In this document: piece after piece, positions 11,365 to 24,000 of the stretch
How the letters are laid out: each line of letters starts with the position of its first letter
Numbering within the stretch: the stretch's first letter is position 1
From: Ephemerocybe angulata
Taxonomy: Eukaryota; Basidiomycota; Agaricomycetes; Agaricales; Psathyrellaceae
Assembly: GCA_013368325.1 (NCBI GenBank)
Contig: JAACJK010000165.1
Span: 434,001-498,000 of the forward strand
Length of the DNA stretch: 64,000 nucleotides
Direction: 5' to 3'
The notes under the pieces: generated by a model
What the model was told of the DNA's origin: nothing
What the model saw: only the letters and a program-made list of their open reading frames with translations
The model's database searches: none
Position numbers and translations under genes: made by a program

Positions 11365-12330
11365 TAGCAACGCTTGCCGTCGGTTCCAAGGCCGGTTCCT
11401 CCTCAAATGTGTGTCGAGGCTGAGAGTCGCTGTACCAGGGCGGGGGGACTAGATAGAAAGGTGAGTGCTCTGCTACCAGGTACTGCGCGTATGCATATTG
11501 ACCAGTATAGACCCTCAGCGCGATCGCCTTCTCTCCACCCACTGCCAATACCTGAAGACCCCTGGCAGCTCACCGCTTTCAAAATAAGCGTTCAGCGCGC
11601 ACCCTCTTTCTCTTCGCCATTATTAGACTGGCTAATTGATTTAGGAGCATTAGTGAGATAGGCGGACGCTAGGTGAGCCTGCTCTACCTTGCTTTGCTGA
11701 AGGTTCGCTCATATCCCCCTTGGACTTCCCCATGCCCCGTCATTTCGCCACAAGGATCGACATAGTTTCAAGGGTTCGAACACGAGATCACTACCGTACG
11801 AGGTATTAGAAAGGTATCATATATGATATTTCCCGGAACCTTGAATATACGTTGGTCTCTCTGGCAGATCCCAATGGCCGCGCCTCAGTCGTCGTGGTGG
11901 AGACCTTACCATTCTAGTCAAATCCAAAGTGAGCATTCGTGAAGCACATTCAATGAGAGTCTGACGACCCACAGAGAATCCACGGTTGAAGGAGGATTAA
12001 CACTGGCTTCACGACGGGCGCTTAACGCGACCTTCGACGCCACAGCCTGTACGACGGACGACGACGCCCCGTACAACACCAAGTGAATATCCAGGAGGAG
12101 TGTCGGGTACTCCCACCGGCGTCACCCGTGGAGCGCGAGCCTTGAGGCGGGAAGAAGAACTGTAGCCCCGTAGTCCCGTTGAAACACTTGCGTTCCGGAG
12201 TCCGCTATGGATGTCATCCCTGCGCCCAAGGCGACGGGAGCTTCTCAGAGACGATCGGTCGAGTGAGTATCCGTTCCACCTCGCGCACACACACTCGCTG
12301 ACCTGGCCCCTCCACTCACCTTAGCCCACC
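11365..12330. repeat. Spacer block duplicated at 20880-21930
   Basis: Colinear with the segment behind R2: GACTAGATAGAAAGGTGAG (11448 and 20957), GGTTTCAAGGGTTCGAACACGAG (11768 and 21269), AACACTGGCTTCACGACGGGCGCTTAA (12000 and 21561) and a GTGAGT...CCAG intron-like stretch (12255-12350 and 21842-21925). The last, with conserved ends on both sides, looks like a decayed intron. No intact coding sequence. Confidence 0.6.
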
Positions 12331-13055
12331 CCTCTATGAGCCAGCCACGCGACATGCCAAGGAGATTTCGTCTCAGGAATCACTCGGACGCGGGGTTGAT
12401 AATTGGGAGACGGTCCAGCATGACCAATTTTACTTCACCGTGCCAGTCTTTATGGCGGTCATATTACTCAGGTGAACGCCAAAGTTTGTGATTCATCTCC
12501 ACCTGTTTCGGTTAAGGCTCTTATTTATGAGGAAAAATTTGAACGCACGTTCTCCTAGAATGACTTTTCGATCTCGCCTGCGACCCAAAAGGGCGTGCCC
12601 TCCTTCCTTCCAGGCATCCAGAAGGATGAAGTGACAGATGGTTTGAGGCAAGACTAGCCGGGTCAAAGTGACCCTGAACTCGAAACCACGCGAAGAATGT
12701 ACTTTCTCTAAACCATATCATGCGCATTGTATGTATCCAGGTCGACTGAGGTCTCATCAATGCAGCCTAACTTCCAGAGGACTGACATGAGCCGATGAAA
12801 CGCGTGCCTGGGCACGGGCGCTTAAATTGCTCTGTGCGCAGCGCACATGCGATGGCACGTTGGAGCGTGCATTTCATTTTAACCTGTCATGCCAGTCCTC
12901 AGGATGCCACATATATTCTTGGCTTCATTTAATTTGCCCGCACTCCTCATATCAACAAGGTGCACAGACCTTCAATGACCTCTGTAGGAGGTGTACCCAA
13001 TTTGACCCTCTTTTGGTGGCTATGGCACTCGATTGAGCAACTAGAACACTCCATC
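12331..13055. other. Gene-free stretch specific to this spacer
   Basis: This part is missing from the otherwise parallel spacer after copy B, where the sequence jumps from about 21960 to 22030. It has one exact GGGCGCTTAA at 12817 and no coding evidence. It may be an insertion in this unit or a deletion in the other. Confidence 0.4.
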
Positions 13056-13800
13056 CAGGTTAAGGTATACTTCAAGGTCAGTCTCTTGAAGGATGGAGGG
13101 CTATGTGTGGGGCCCGAGGGTGCGAAGTAGGCGGATGTCGCGCGATTTAAACGTGTTGCGCGCATGGGCGCTTAATATCGTTATATCGCTCTGAACGGGG
13201 CTGCTGTAAGTGACACTTGGTGCGTACAAGTATACTATGACCAGATAATGTCAGCAGGCGTAAGACCTGCGGCACCATGACCGGTCGCCCTACCGCTCAT
13301 CCCCCGTTATTCCACGGTCCTAGAGCGTATCACCACGAGCTTACATTCTCATTGCGTTGCCCGCGATGAGTCTACAAACGTTCTTGTTGACGTCCTCTCC
13401 AGGCTGTGCGTGAATCGGCGACCAGATGTGCGTAACAGAGGCGAACTCCTGGACCCTATATCTCCCCCACGTCCCGCGATTTCCTTCCCTCACTCGCCGT
13501 ACCCCATCTCCTGCGCGTCCAGCCCAATTCGCCCCTTCCTCCGTAAATCATCTTTCAAGGTAGTGGTGGAGGTGCGGCCCTGTGTGCCCTTTGGAGCGTG
13601 AGTAATAGGATCTCGAGGAGGGCGACAGTGCGTATCGGAGGGCCCAGTTGGATGTTGCGCAAGAATGGCGAGGAAATCGGTTGGGGGGTCGAGAGCAAGC
13701 CCTCACGGTGAGCGCGTCGACGGAGATGTAACGTTGAGCGATTGGAAGCGTTGCGGACCCACCGAGGTTGAACGTTGAGGGGCTGTTCGTGCGCATGGGC
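13056..13800. repeat. Spacer block duplicated at 22030-22790
   Basis: Near-identical segments: GAAGGATGGAGGGCTATGTG, CGCGATTTAAACGTGTTGCG with GCGCATGGGCGCTTAAT, and TCCCCCACGTCCCGCGATTTC. The order is the same in both units. ORFs on both strands change frame between the two copies, so I do not call a gene. Confidence 0.65.
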
Positions 13801-15507
13801 CGAGACTGGGGGGAGGAGGACAGAAGGGCCGTTTCGAGACATAAAGTCATAGGGAGAGGGTGCACACTCGTGACTTTGAGAGGAAAACATGTCATCCAGG
13901 CGGGGTGGGGAATGCTTGCTTGAGCGTCGGGAGCGTGGTTTCGACCCTGGTGTTGTCAAAGGCTATATGCTTGGTTGAGTGCGAGGGCGAGGTTACATGT
14001 TGAGAAAAGGCGGTAGGACACGATACATAGCTTTTCGTGGTGGAAGCTGAGCGCTGAGCTCTAGAAGCGAGTCGGCCTGTTGGATGGAGGAGACTCTGTG
14101 GAAGTATCCCTCCGCGTCATCGAGCACCTGGAAGCGACCTGGGGAGGCTAATGTTGGGCATGTCGGCACTGATTCAACGTTTACAGTGAGAGGAACGGAG
14201 CTTCCGGGTGGGTGAGGTAATGGGCAAATTTCAAAAGGCGGGTGGAACACGAAGAATAGTCGAGAGTGAGGGTATGGCGTCGTGTTGAGAGAGATCGAGC
14301 GAGAGGCCGAAAGCTGTAGTTGCTGCCGAGGCCGCCTGGGTTTCTGACAGGGCGAAAAAGAGGTCGGGCTAGTAGTAGTAGAGGGCGTTGCTTGAGAGGA
14401 CGGCCAGAGGCGCAGGATGAATGAACGAACCGGCTGTATCTTCCTTATCTTATCTTATCTGAGGCCACTTTTGATGTGCCATCGCCGAATCGCAACCGTG
14501 TTGGCTGGTCCTCTCGCGCTACTCTTTTACTCACTCATCGTCCTTCTCTGTTCATGCAAACTCAAGCTCAAGTTCGGACTGGGAGTGGAGATTTCTCCAT
14601 CTGGTGCTCACCGGCACCTCTCGCTGCCCTCAAATAGACCAATTTTCGGAAGAAAGCGGCATGAAGGAGACGGACAGCAAAGCAGCCGGAAGATCGATGC
14701 AAGGGGAGACTGACAACTAGTATGCTGGGCTGGTGGAGGGGGGGAAAGGTGTATATCGTTGTAAGTACCTTTCTAGGAGCTCCGGATGTGTCCTGACTGG
14801 TACTATGCCTCAACCGCAGGATGGTATAGTGTTACTTGGCCGTGACTATCAAGGGAGCGAGGGAGGTTGGTGCCTTGCTGAACCTGCGTTGGGCTGACTG
14901 TGGAAACAGAGTACGGGCAATTCATTGAGGCGCCTCGCGACGCGTCTTCGTGTTCTGCAATTGTTGCAGTCAAGGGGCTCAAGTATTGACGGTGGGGATA
15001 CCACAATTTAATTGTTTCAGGCTATAGATGAGGCACCCGAAATGTACATGAAGCAAACTTGGGAGGAGTGACTCTATGAAGTGGACGTTCGGCGATGGAC
15101 ATGAGGCCCATTTTCACCATCGACTGACTGCCGCCCGCGCGTAACCTAGATTCGTACTCATCCCTAACGCCACAGGTCTTGTGCTTTGGACGGCTTGGAT
15201 TGAGTCGACTCGGCGGCGATAGTAAGCGTCTAGGGACCCCCTTCTGCCACGGCCCATAAGGATGCGAAGCACTTCTCTGGGGGTGCTCGGCATATACGAG
15301 CTATACTCGCTGCTACCTCGTTTCGGGTGCGTAGATGACATTACGCAGCTTCATTCACCCTGCCAAAGAAACACGAATGTTTCGAGGACACCTGATTTGC
15401 ACAAGGCTTGACCGCCTCGTGTCCGTATATCATAGGGATGCTCACTTCCCTCCGGATGACCCACTCCTCTCCTTGACACCCCGTTCTCCTCTCGCGACTC
15501 GTCCACC
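13801..15507. other. Upstream region of copy B, nothing recognised
   Basis: Short ORFs only. It does not align with the upstream regions of copies A and C, so the promoter environment of copy B differs. Pyrimidine-rich leader (CTCCTCTCCTTGACACCCC) just before the ATG at 15508. Confidence 0.45.
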
Positions 15508-18119
15508 ATGTGCCTTATCCCAGCGAATCCTGACATCGCGGGCATCGGCGTTCGCATTGCGATCTACGCCCAGAACCTTCTCTGCTTCTTCCCAGCTTTC
15601 TGGGCACTCCTCGACGGCAAAGTGACCGAAACCGAACTGGAATCAGCCGAGAAACAGGCAACAACCAACCTCGTCCTTGCATTCGCCATCCTTATCTCCT
15701 CCATGGTTCAGGCTACGACATTGGGATTGACTAGCTACCACGCTAGCATCGTCCTTAATATGTCGTGGATGAATAACACGAACGCGTTCATCTACTTCCT
15801 GCTCTACGTCCAACACAAGAGTCAACCTGCTCCGGGTTCCGGACACGTTGTGGAGCCCACCTTCGGTGCATGGGCGAGGCATATCAGATGCTCGTTCCTT
15901 CCCGGTACGCACCGTACATATAACTTTATTAAGTTCATCTGACGAGGCTGCCTACATCAGGAACAGACCCAAGGCAAGGAAATCATACCTCGAGTGCGGA
16001 ATCCGGGCACTCTGGCGGGCCCTCTGTGCAGACCGTAGGTAACAAGACTGGGATGCGTGAGTCACAAGCTTCTTAAACCATTTTCGTCGCCCTGAAACTG
16101 ACCTCTTCATTGACGATACCAGCTACGCTACCCAACCCAAGTGCAAGGCCCAAAGAGGCAGGCATTGAACGTCGAAAAGGTAAGGCACATATATATGAAT
16201 CACCTGCGTCCAGCTCAACAAGTGCACCAGAGGACATTCTAGATGCACGCACGGCTGCCAAGAATCTCGTCAAGCGCTATGTCTTGCCCTTGGGTTCACT
16301 CCATCTGAGCCTTATGGCCGCGCTGGGGCTGTGGCTTTGGAGCGACATTCGCGGTTTCGGGAAGATGCGGGAAAAGGCGAACAACTGCGCGGCGGAGCGT
16401 GCCCTCATATCGATCCTCGGTAGCCATGTCCCCTTTGCGTCGGGGGCGCTGCGGATCGTCTCCCTTGTCACCTACTGTCTATTTCTGGTTCCAGGGCTCA
16501 ATCTCCTCCTACCTATTGTGGTGTTCCTTGGTTTCCACTATTGTGCTCGGGGTTCACCTCCAACAATCGTAAAGCCAGGTCCGCGTCGCATGCCATGGGA
16601 TATGAGCGCTTGGGAGCGCCTTAGAGATTCCGCACTCCGCTGGGTCCAGAAGTCCATCGCGCGGTGGTGGAGCGTGCTTCCGCCTATTCTCGGTTTGGCC
16701 TTCCTGTTGGTCATCAACCTAGTCTTCATCATCGACGTCGAGCTCACGCTGAAGCAAAATGCACACCTCCAGGATGAAGACGAAGCCAAGTGGGGGTTTG
16801 GCCAAATCCTGGCAATCCTTCTGCTGTTCATGCCCCTCCGTGATCTTGCCGAGGCACTTCTTGCCCGTAAGATGCAAAAAGAAATGAACCTGGGTCTCGA
16901 GGGCGCCGTCAATCAAAAGCAATGGGATGCAGTCCTCGCCTTTGTTGCGAGGGGGGCAGACCCCAATATTCATATCCAAGGTGTGTCCACAGTCTATTCG
17001 AGACCACAAATTTAGAACTGAGAAGAGACCGGCTTATCAGGAGAAACATCAGCAATCCGAGCGGCGTACCTTTCTGACAGGCTAGACGTTGTTAGGGCCC
17101 TGTTGGATGCAGGTTCAGATCCAAATATTGAACGTAGGTTCCAACTATTTACTGGGATTGTATGGAAAGACTTATCTTCATTTAACAGCTGGCCCAAAGA
17201 GAGACACGAAAATGATTCAGAGGACGAATAAAGACTGCCTCCAAGTTTTGAGAAATTATGGTAATCGGGTCATAGGTTTGTTCTTTAGTAAGTCTTACTA
17301 AATGTCAGTGCTAATGCTTCCATTCACTCAGATGGTGCATTTGCGCTGACGAATTTGGCGTCCAAGGGATATTATATCGGGGTCAAGCTCCTTCTCGCTG
17401 CACCTGGGATCAACATCAACGCGCCAGACACCTATGGGCAGACACCCTTGCATCTTGCGGCTGAGAACGGCCACAAAGCTGTTGTCGAGCTCCTTCTCGC
17501 CGTGCCTAGGATCGACGTCAACGCGCGAGACATCTATGGGTGGACACCCTTGCTTAATGCGGCTCAGTACAGCCATGAAACTGTTGTAAAGCTACTTCTC
17601 GCCGCTCCTGGGATCGATGTCAACGCGCCAAGCACCGGATCTGGGAGGACACCCTTGAGTATTGCGGCCAGGTGGAGCCACGAAGCTGTTGTCAAGCTCC
17701 TTCTCGCCGTGCCTGGGATTGACATCAATGCGCCAGACACCAATGGGTGGACACCCTTGATAGTTGCAGCAATGTGTGGCAAGGAAGCTGTTGTCGAGCT
17801 CCTTCTCGCCGCGCCTTCGATCAACGTCAACGCGCCAGACACCGGTGGGTGGACGGCCTTGACTTTGGCAGCCTTCAAAGGCAACGAAGCTATTGTCCAG
17901 GACCTCTGCGCAGTTCCCGAAATTATCGTCGATGTGGCGGAGGTCAAGCGGCGGCTTAAAAATCCACCTAAAGGCTGGGAGTGGGAGGATCCTCCATCGA
18001 AGTATGAGCAGGAGAGGTGTGTAAGGATATTGGAAGAGTTTGTGGAATCGAAACGCGGCGGGGTCCAGGATGGATCAGAAGGAGGCGAACCCTGTGGAGG
18101 CGGAAGGGGCGACCCCTAG
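15508..18119 (+). CDS. Multi-pass membrane protein with C-terminal ankyrin repeats, copy B
   Basis: Exons fit 15508-15904, 15961-16056, 16123-16179, 16231-16980, 17041-17133, 17189-17275 and 17332-18119, giving 755 aa with every junction in phase 1. The order of parts is as in copy A: three hydrophobic segments in exon 1 (NPDIAGIGVRIAIYAQNLL start), a short polar variable linker in exons 2-3, four more hydrophobic segments in exon 4 (GSLHLSLMAALGLWLWS first), two short divergent ankyrin units in exons 4-5, and about 5 near-identical ankyrin repeats in exon 7. The tail (CVRILEEFVESK, then Gly/acidic) matches copy A. The main differences are fewer ankyrin repeats and a shorter loop between segments 5 and 6. 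Function unknown; likely same role as copy A with a changed binding surface. Confidence 0.85.
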
Positions 18120-19705
18120 ACGAGGTGTATTCTTAAGTTCGGACTCTTCGGACTGCAATGTGGACCCGTCTCTATACCTTTCTATCATGACCAGTACTGC
18201 CGTATGGTCCTCTCTGTGTTTATTTTATCCCAATTTCCTGTAACGAACATTTGACGAACCAACTCAGAGATTGTTGTTCACGGCTTCAAGCTCAGCTCCA
18301 TTTCCCTCCAGCATTACACGTGGAGGTGCTGTCCCGCGCGAAGAATATATACATGCTTCGTGGCGCCCATTGCCCAACTTAAATGATATGATCCACCCCT
18401 ACGCGTACGGCCTACCACAGCTTAACAGCCTCAGTCATCCATCTGTGCGCTTGTTTACCCTCTGACATACAGTTCAGGTACGATCCAAAGGCATGGGACG
18501 TGGAATCTCGCTGAATGGACGGTAAAGCTCGACGGGCGCTTAAATGAGCAGCACCAAGAATATGCGTAATAAAGAACAACAAGCGAAGAAATAGGCGTAA
18601 ATCTACTACGTAACCATGCACGAATGGGAGGGCAATACCCTTGTACGTCTCGCAGATATACTAAAATACCAGCTGCTTTCGCTCGGAAGGCTGCGTCCAC
18701 CGCCGATCCTTGCCAGCCCAATCCCAGAATGCCTGTCTTCGTTGTGAGTGCTCTTGTTTTCCCTAAATCAAATTCTTGTGAGCTTAATTGTGTCTGGTTG
18801 GACCCGAAGCGAGATAACTAGTCCTACCTTGAAGCATGAACTCTCGAAACAACGCGAAGCTATGTCCACAAGCGTAGTTGCAGATCCCGAGGGATCTAGA
18901 GGATTGTTAGCCCTGAGATAGGATCATAAATAGGATCATAAATAGGAATGTAGTTTACACCTACCGAGAATGCTCGAGTGTTGCATCGAGAGCCAAGACG
19001 CTCCCCGGCGCGCGGGCGCCTATGCATTCTCCGGTGCTAACGTCCCGATGCTACTAGAGCTCCACAGAATACGCGTTGCGATACGTAAACCATTCAGTCA
19101 ATCTACGCGACATCGTCACGCGTTATCCTCGCCCATCGGCCCACCAAGCGTCCACAGACGTTCAGAAGAAGGAGCGGGCATAACCGTGCGCTCCCTCTCG
19201 GTGCTCGCCTCGTGACAATCGTGCGTTCGCCCCTTCCGCCCTCGGGCCTCGACTCTGGTTGCTCCGACGCTCCAGAGTAGTCGCTGGAAATAACGACCTC
19301 AACCTATCAGTTGTTACACAAGGCCAGCTTCTTGGAGTGGGCGGTCCGCCCCTTCGACGCGGTACCACCCGTACGAACATGCTTTCTCGGCCTCTCGTAT
19401 CCTCTTCGCGCCCTGGTGCATTGCGTATGCGTCTCGTCATGAGTCTCCGCTGCTTTCGGTCCACTTTCCCCGGTGACTCCCCCTTCCCGTTCGGCTTCGC
19501 TGGTTTCCTACACACGTTGTGGTGGATGGCTGGTGAGGGGTGCAGGGGCGTCTTCGTGTGCATTTTCAACTGCAGTGGAGAGGTGGTCGTAGATGGGTTG
19601 GAGATATGTCGTCGGAGAACCTAATCGAGATGTTGTGCAAGGCGCGTTGGAGGAGTGGAGTTGGAGAAGAAGCCATATGCGCCGCCGCGGTGGGCGGCGC
19701 GCGAG
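18120..19705. repeat. Spacer downstream of copy B
   Basis: Counterpart of 8565-10169, colinear with small indels, including an internal duplication GGATCATAAATA at 18921-18945. No intact gene. Confidence 0.6.
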
Positions 19706-19709
19706 GAGA

Positions 19710-20850
19710 GAAATCATTGAAGGTCGGAGGAGACGTCGAGTACGTTGGCGCCGGATTGACAGATTAGGGGACTCTGTTTGCAGAGTCGAGAGGAGTGGAC
19801 CAAGATCGGGATGTCGGGGTCATTCGACGTTGTCGAGGAAGTGGCGGACAATGACGTGGTGCCGTAGATTGGCCTTTGAGGTAAAGCGGTCGAGGACGAG
19901 TCTTCCGTGTCAAATGTAGCGAGGTGAGCCTTCTCCAGAGTTCAGACAGCCAGTGGGATGCCAATGAGCCTTAAGGTAAACTGAAAGTCGCTCGCTAGTG
20001 ACTCGCGCGACCGTGACTTCGGCGTAGTCGACAGGCCCAAGAGCGCGGCGGTGTTAAACGTTGAGGGGAGTCGGTGGAAAACGATGCATCAGTGTCGGAG
20101 GCAAGTCTCCCAGACGCGCTGTTGGGGGCGAAAGCGAACTTGTGGTGTGGTGCTTCCTCATGTCGGATATCTTGTCTTCGAGCGCCGTCTGGACTGGGGG
20201 GTGGTCGGAGGAATATAATAGTTGCAGGAGGGAAGGCGGTTGATGCAGGGCAGGGCGTTGAGCACGGAGGTCGGAGGCGTAGAGGAAAAAGAGCGACGAA
20301 AGCTCAATTACTGAAGCGGGCTTAGAGGCGTGGCCTGGATCACTGGCGTGGCTGAGAAGGCGCGAATCTAATGGTGGGAGTCAGCTTAAAAAATATGAAG
20401 AGACGCCGAGAAGGACTTACCACAGGTTGTACTTGGAGGGGATATAGCGGGTCGTGGTTGAAGCTTGAAGAGCGACAGGCGCGAGTGACGGCAAGCGTCT
20501 AATTCCCCGGTCTCCGCTTTCGGACAGGGTTCGCACGGCGTTGGTGAACGGAACCCTACATCCTCCCGTTGGTTGCAGACCGCTGCGAGCTCAGCTAAAG
20601 GCTCAGGCCTCAGTGCAATGTGCAGGAAATTGACTGTGCGCACATGTCGACGTAGCCGGGGACGACGACGAGGCCAGCTAAACGGGAAGGTTTGCCCCTA
20701 TTGGTGAAGTCACCAGTTGATTGGGCGACCTCACTGCTTTCTTCCAACCACGATGACTGTCGGCAGCGAGGACGACTTCGCCGATTCTGAGTCCTGGTGA
20801 GTGGATATGTGTGCACTGTGTGCGCCCTCACTCACTGTCATCTGTCATCA
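19710..20850. repeat. Spacer block R2
   Basis: Nearly identical to R1 (10170-11280) across long stretches and more diverged from R0. Contains the same ATAATAGTTGCAGG and GGTGGAAAACGATGCATC landmarks. Confidence 0.8.
20054..20643 (-). other. Spacer spliced ORF, copy R2, 178 codons
   Basis: Exon 20643-20421, a 53 bp GTAAGT...TTAG intron, then exon 20367-20054 give an open frame of 178 codons. The product is Pro/Ser/Leu-rich with no domain I recognise. The R1 copy is broken by a 4 bp change and the R0 copy keeps the splice sites but uses another frame downstream, so the open frame here may be chance within a decaying gene. Called with low confidence. Confidence 0.25.
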
Positions 20851-22790
20851 ACAGCGGTGTGGAGCCCCGATAACGCGCTAAGGTTGTAGCGACGATTGCC
20901 GTCGGTTCCCTCCTCAAATGTCTTGTCAAGGCTGAGTCACTGTACCAGGGCGGGGGACTAGATAGAAAGGTGAGTCCCCTACCTTACCAGATACTGCACC
21001 TATGCATATTGACCAGTATATTCCCTCGTCGCGATCGCCTTCTCTCCACCCACTGTCAATACCTGACGACCTAGCTCACCGCCCCCAAAATAAACGTTCA
21101 ACGCGCAGCCTCTCTCTCTCTTCGCCATTCTCTTAGGCTGGATAGTTGATGTAGGAGGAGAGGTAGTGAGATAGACGGACGCTGGGTGAGCCAGATCTAC
21201 CCTGCTTTGCTGAAGGTTCGCTCATACTTCCCCAGGACCCGCCATTTTCGCCACAAGGATCAGCGTGGTTTCAAGGGTTCGAACACGAGGTCACTACCTT
21301 CCGAAGTAAGTATTATGAAGGTATTGTATATCCCGGAGCCTTGAATCTAGCCTAATCTCTCTCGCAGCCACCAATGACTGCGCCTGCAGCTGAAGTGGTC
21401 GAGACGTATGCGAGAAAGCTCTACACCGGCTCGACAGTCGACACCGTCAGTCGAAAAATGCACCATTTTAGTCAAACCAAAAGTGAGCATTCGTGAATCA
21501 TATTCAATCGGAGTCTGACGACCCACAGATCGACAGAGAATCCACGGTCGAAGGAGGATTAACACTGGCTTCACGACGGGCGCTTAATGCGACCTTCGAC
21601 GACACGAACACGCAGTCTGTGTGACGGACGACGAAGCCCCGTACAACGACAAGACTCAAGTGAATATCCAGGGGGAGTGTCGGGTACTCCCACTGGCATC
21701 AATCGTAGAGCGTCAGACAAAAGCAGAAGAGGAACCGTAGCCCGTAGCCACGTTGAAACACTTACGTTCCGGAGTCTGTTACTATGGCTGTCATCTTTGC
21801 GCCTATAGCGATTCGACTTTCTCATAGACGATCTCGGTCGGGTGAGTGTCCTCTGTTCCACCTCGCGCACACACACTGGCTGACCTGGCCCCTCCACTCA
21901 CCTCAACCTACCTTTCTATGATCCAGTAACGCGACATGCCAAGGCGATTTCGTCTCAGGAACGGACGATAATCGGGAGGCGGTGCGGGTTCGTCAGGAAA
22001 AGCCTAGCCCGACGAATTCCACTTCACCAAGGTCAGTCCTGAAGGATGGAGGGCTATGTGTGGGGCCCGAGGGTGCGAAGCAATCGGACGTCGCGCGATT
22101 TAAACGTGTTGCGCGCATGGGCGCTTAATCTTGTTGTATCGCTTTGGATAGGGCTGCTGTAAGCGACACCTGGTGCATACAAGTACTCTACAGCCAGATA
22201 ATGTCAGAAGGGATAAGGCCGGCGGCACCATGACCGGTCTCCCTATCGCCCATCCCCCGTTCTTCCCCGCGGTCCTATGGCATATCCCCATGATCTAACA
22301 TTTTCATGGTGTTGCCCGCGATGAGCCTATAAACGTTCTTGCTGACGTCCTCTCCAGGCTGTGCGTGAACCGGCGACCAGATGTGCGTAACAGAAGCGAA
22401 CTCCCGGACCCTATATCTCCCCCACGTCCCGCGATTTCCTTCCCTCACTCGCCGCACCCGTCCCTGATCCATCTCCTGCGCGTCCAGCCCAATTCGGCCC
22501 CTTTCTTCCGTAAATCTTTCGAGGTAATGGTTGAGGTCCGGCACTGTGTGCCCTTTGGAATGTAAGTAAGAGGATCTCGCGGGCAGTAGTGCGTATCGGA
22601 GGGCCCGGTGGGATATTGCATAAGAATGGCGAGGAAATCGGTTGGGGGGTAGGGAGAGCGCCGTTCCTCGCGGTGAGCATGTTGAAGGAGATGGAGCGTT
22701 GAGCGATTGGAAGCGTTGCGGACCCACCGAGGTTGAGGGGCTGTTCGTGCGCATGGGCCGAGACTGCGGGGAGGAGGAGAGGAGGGACGT
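20851..22790. repeat. Spacer, duplicate of 11280-12330 and 13056-13800
   Basis: Two blocks matching the spacer behind copy A, joined near 21960-22030 without the 12331-13055 segment. No coding evidence. Confidence 0.6.
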
Positions 22791-24000
22791 TTCGAGAAGT
22801 CGTTGCGCTAGATGAGCAGACGGCCAGAGTCCATTTGTGTCGTCAATCGTCGAGGCCGGGTTATATTGACGACAATCCGGGCGTCTGGGCTATAAGGCAG
22901 AGTGGTGGTAGCACACTCGCGAATTTGAGGGGAACATGTCGTCCAGGCGGTGGATATAAACAGAATACCACGGCCTCGTCGCGTCGGTTGCAGGGGCTGA
23001 GGGAACAGTCTGTAGGAAATTGGCCGCGTCAGGGTATCAATCATGTAGGTGCGGACGGCAACGACGAGGCCAGGTTCATGGAAGGTGTGTTCCACTCTTT
23101 GTGATGCCACCGTCTGAAGGTTCTGCGACCTCGTTGCTTTGACCACCATGCTTGTCGACAACGAAGGCCACATCAACGATCCTGACTCGGAGGCATGTCA
23201 AGTGAATCTGCCCAGTGCCTGCACATAGAGCTCGGTACGAAAATGATAAGCTCGAATGTTGCCTTGAGGTGTGGACGAGTGTGCACGCGGCACCCAGCCA
23301 CCAATATCTCAAGATCATCACGTTTACGCTGGTAAGTACAAGAAAAATGCGCCGAGTCCTCCACGACAGTTCGCGCCGTAGACGTATAGGTAGCCTAGAG
23401 CCTCCTCATATATCATCGGTCGTCTGAGCCACTTCAAAGTTTCATCCGCATCCGGGTAAGCATCGCCCCTCCCCCGTTCTGCAGCGCAGTGTGGAGGAGC
23501 GCACTCCATGAACATGACTGCACCACTGGTAAAAATAACGGCAGTTAGGGAATCTCAATGTTTGAGCGCGGCGGAGAGATGCGAGCGTCTGAGAGATCCG
23601 CACGAAAGGTTGAGCGGGATAGCGGAGAGTCGTCGAAGGAGAGGATCAGAGGCGGAGACCAACGATTTGGAGTGAAGTGAGAGAAGTGGAGGATCCGTGT
23701 TGACCCAGTCAGCGATGGCAGAGATATCGAACTATTCGAGAGGGCGCCGTCGTTCTGGGTGAAAGCGCACTCGAGCTGCAGAGGGCGAAGGCAAGATCGA
23801 AGCGAGGTGGTACAAGGCAAGATACCGTGACGGTCCGAGGCGTTCGCTGCGGGTTGTTGCTCAATTCCTGTACGCTGAGGAACGCGCGCGATGCACATAT
23901 CAGCCGAGATGTATATCGAGAGAATTGCCACGCACCATTGGATAACGAAGCGTCTGAACCGCGCCCTGCATGGTGGTTCGAGCACCACTCCTCAGATTCT
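22791..24000. repeat. Upstream region of copy C, partly like 2881-3560
   Basis: 22945-23540 is colinear with the region upstream of copy A. The rest, including ORFs near 23545-23988, changes frame often and has no recognised similarity. Confidence 0.5.
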
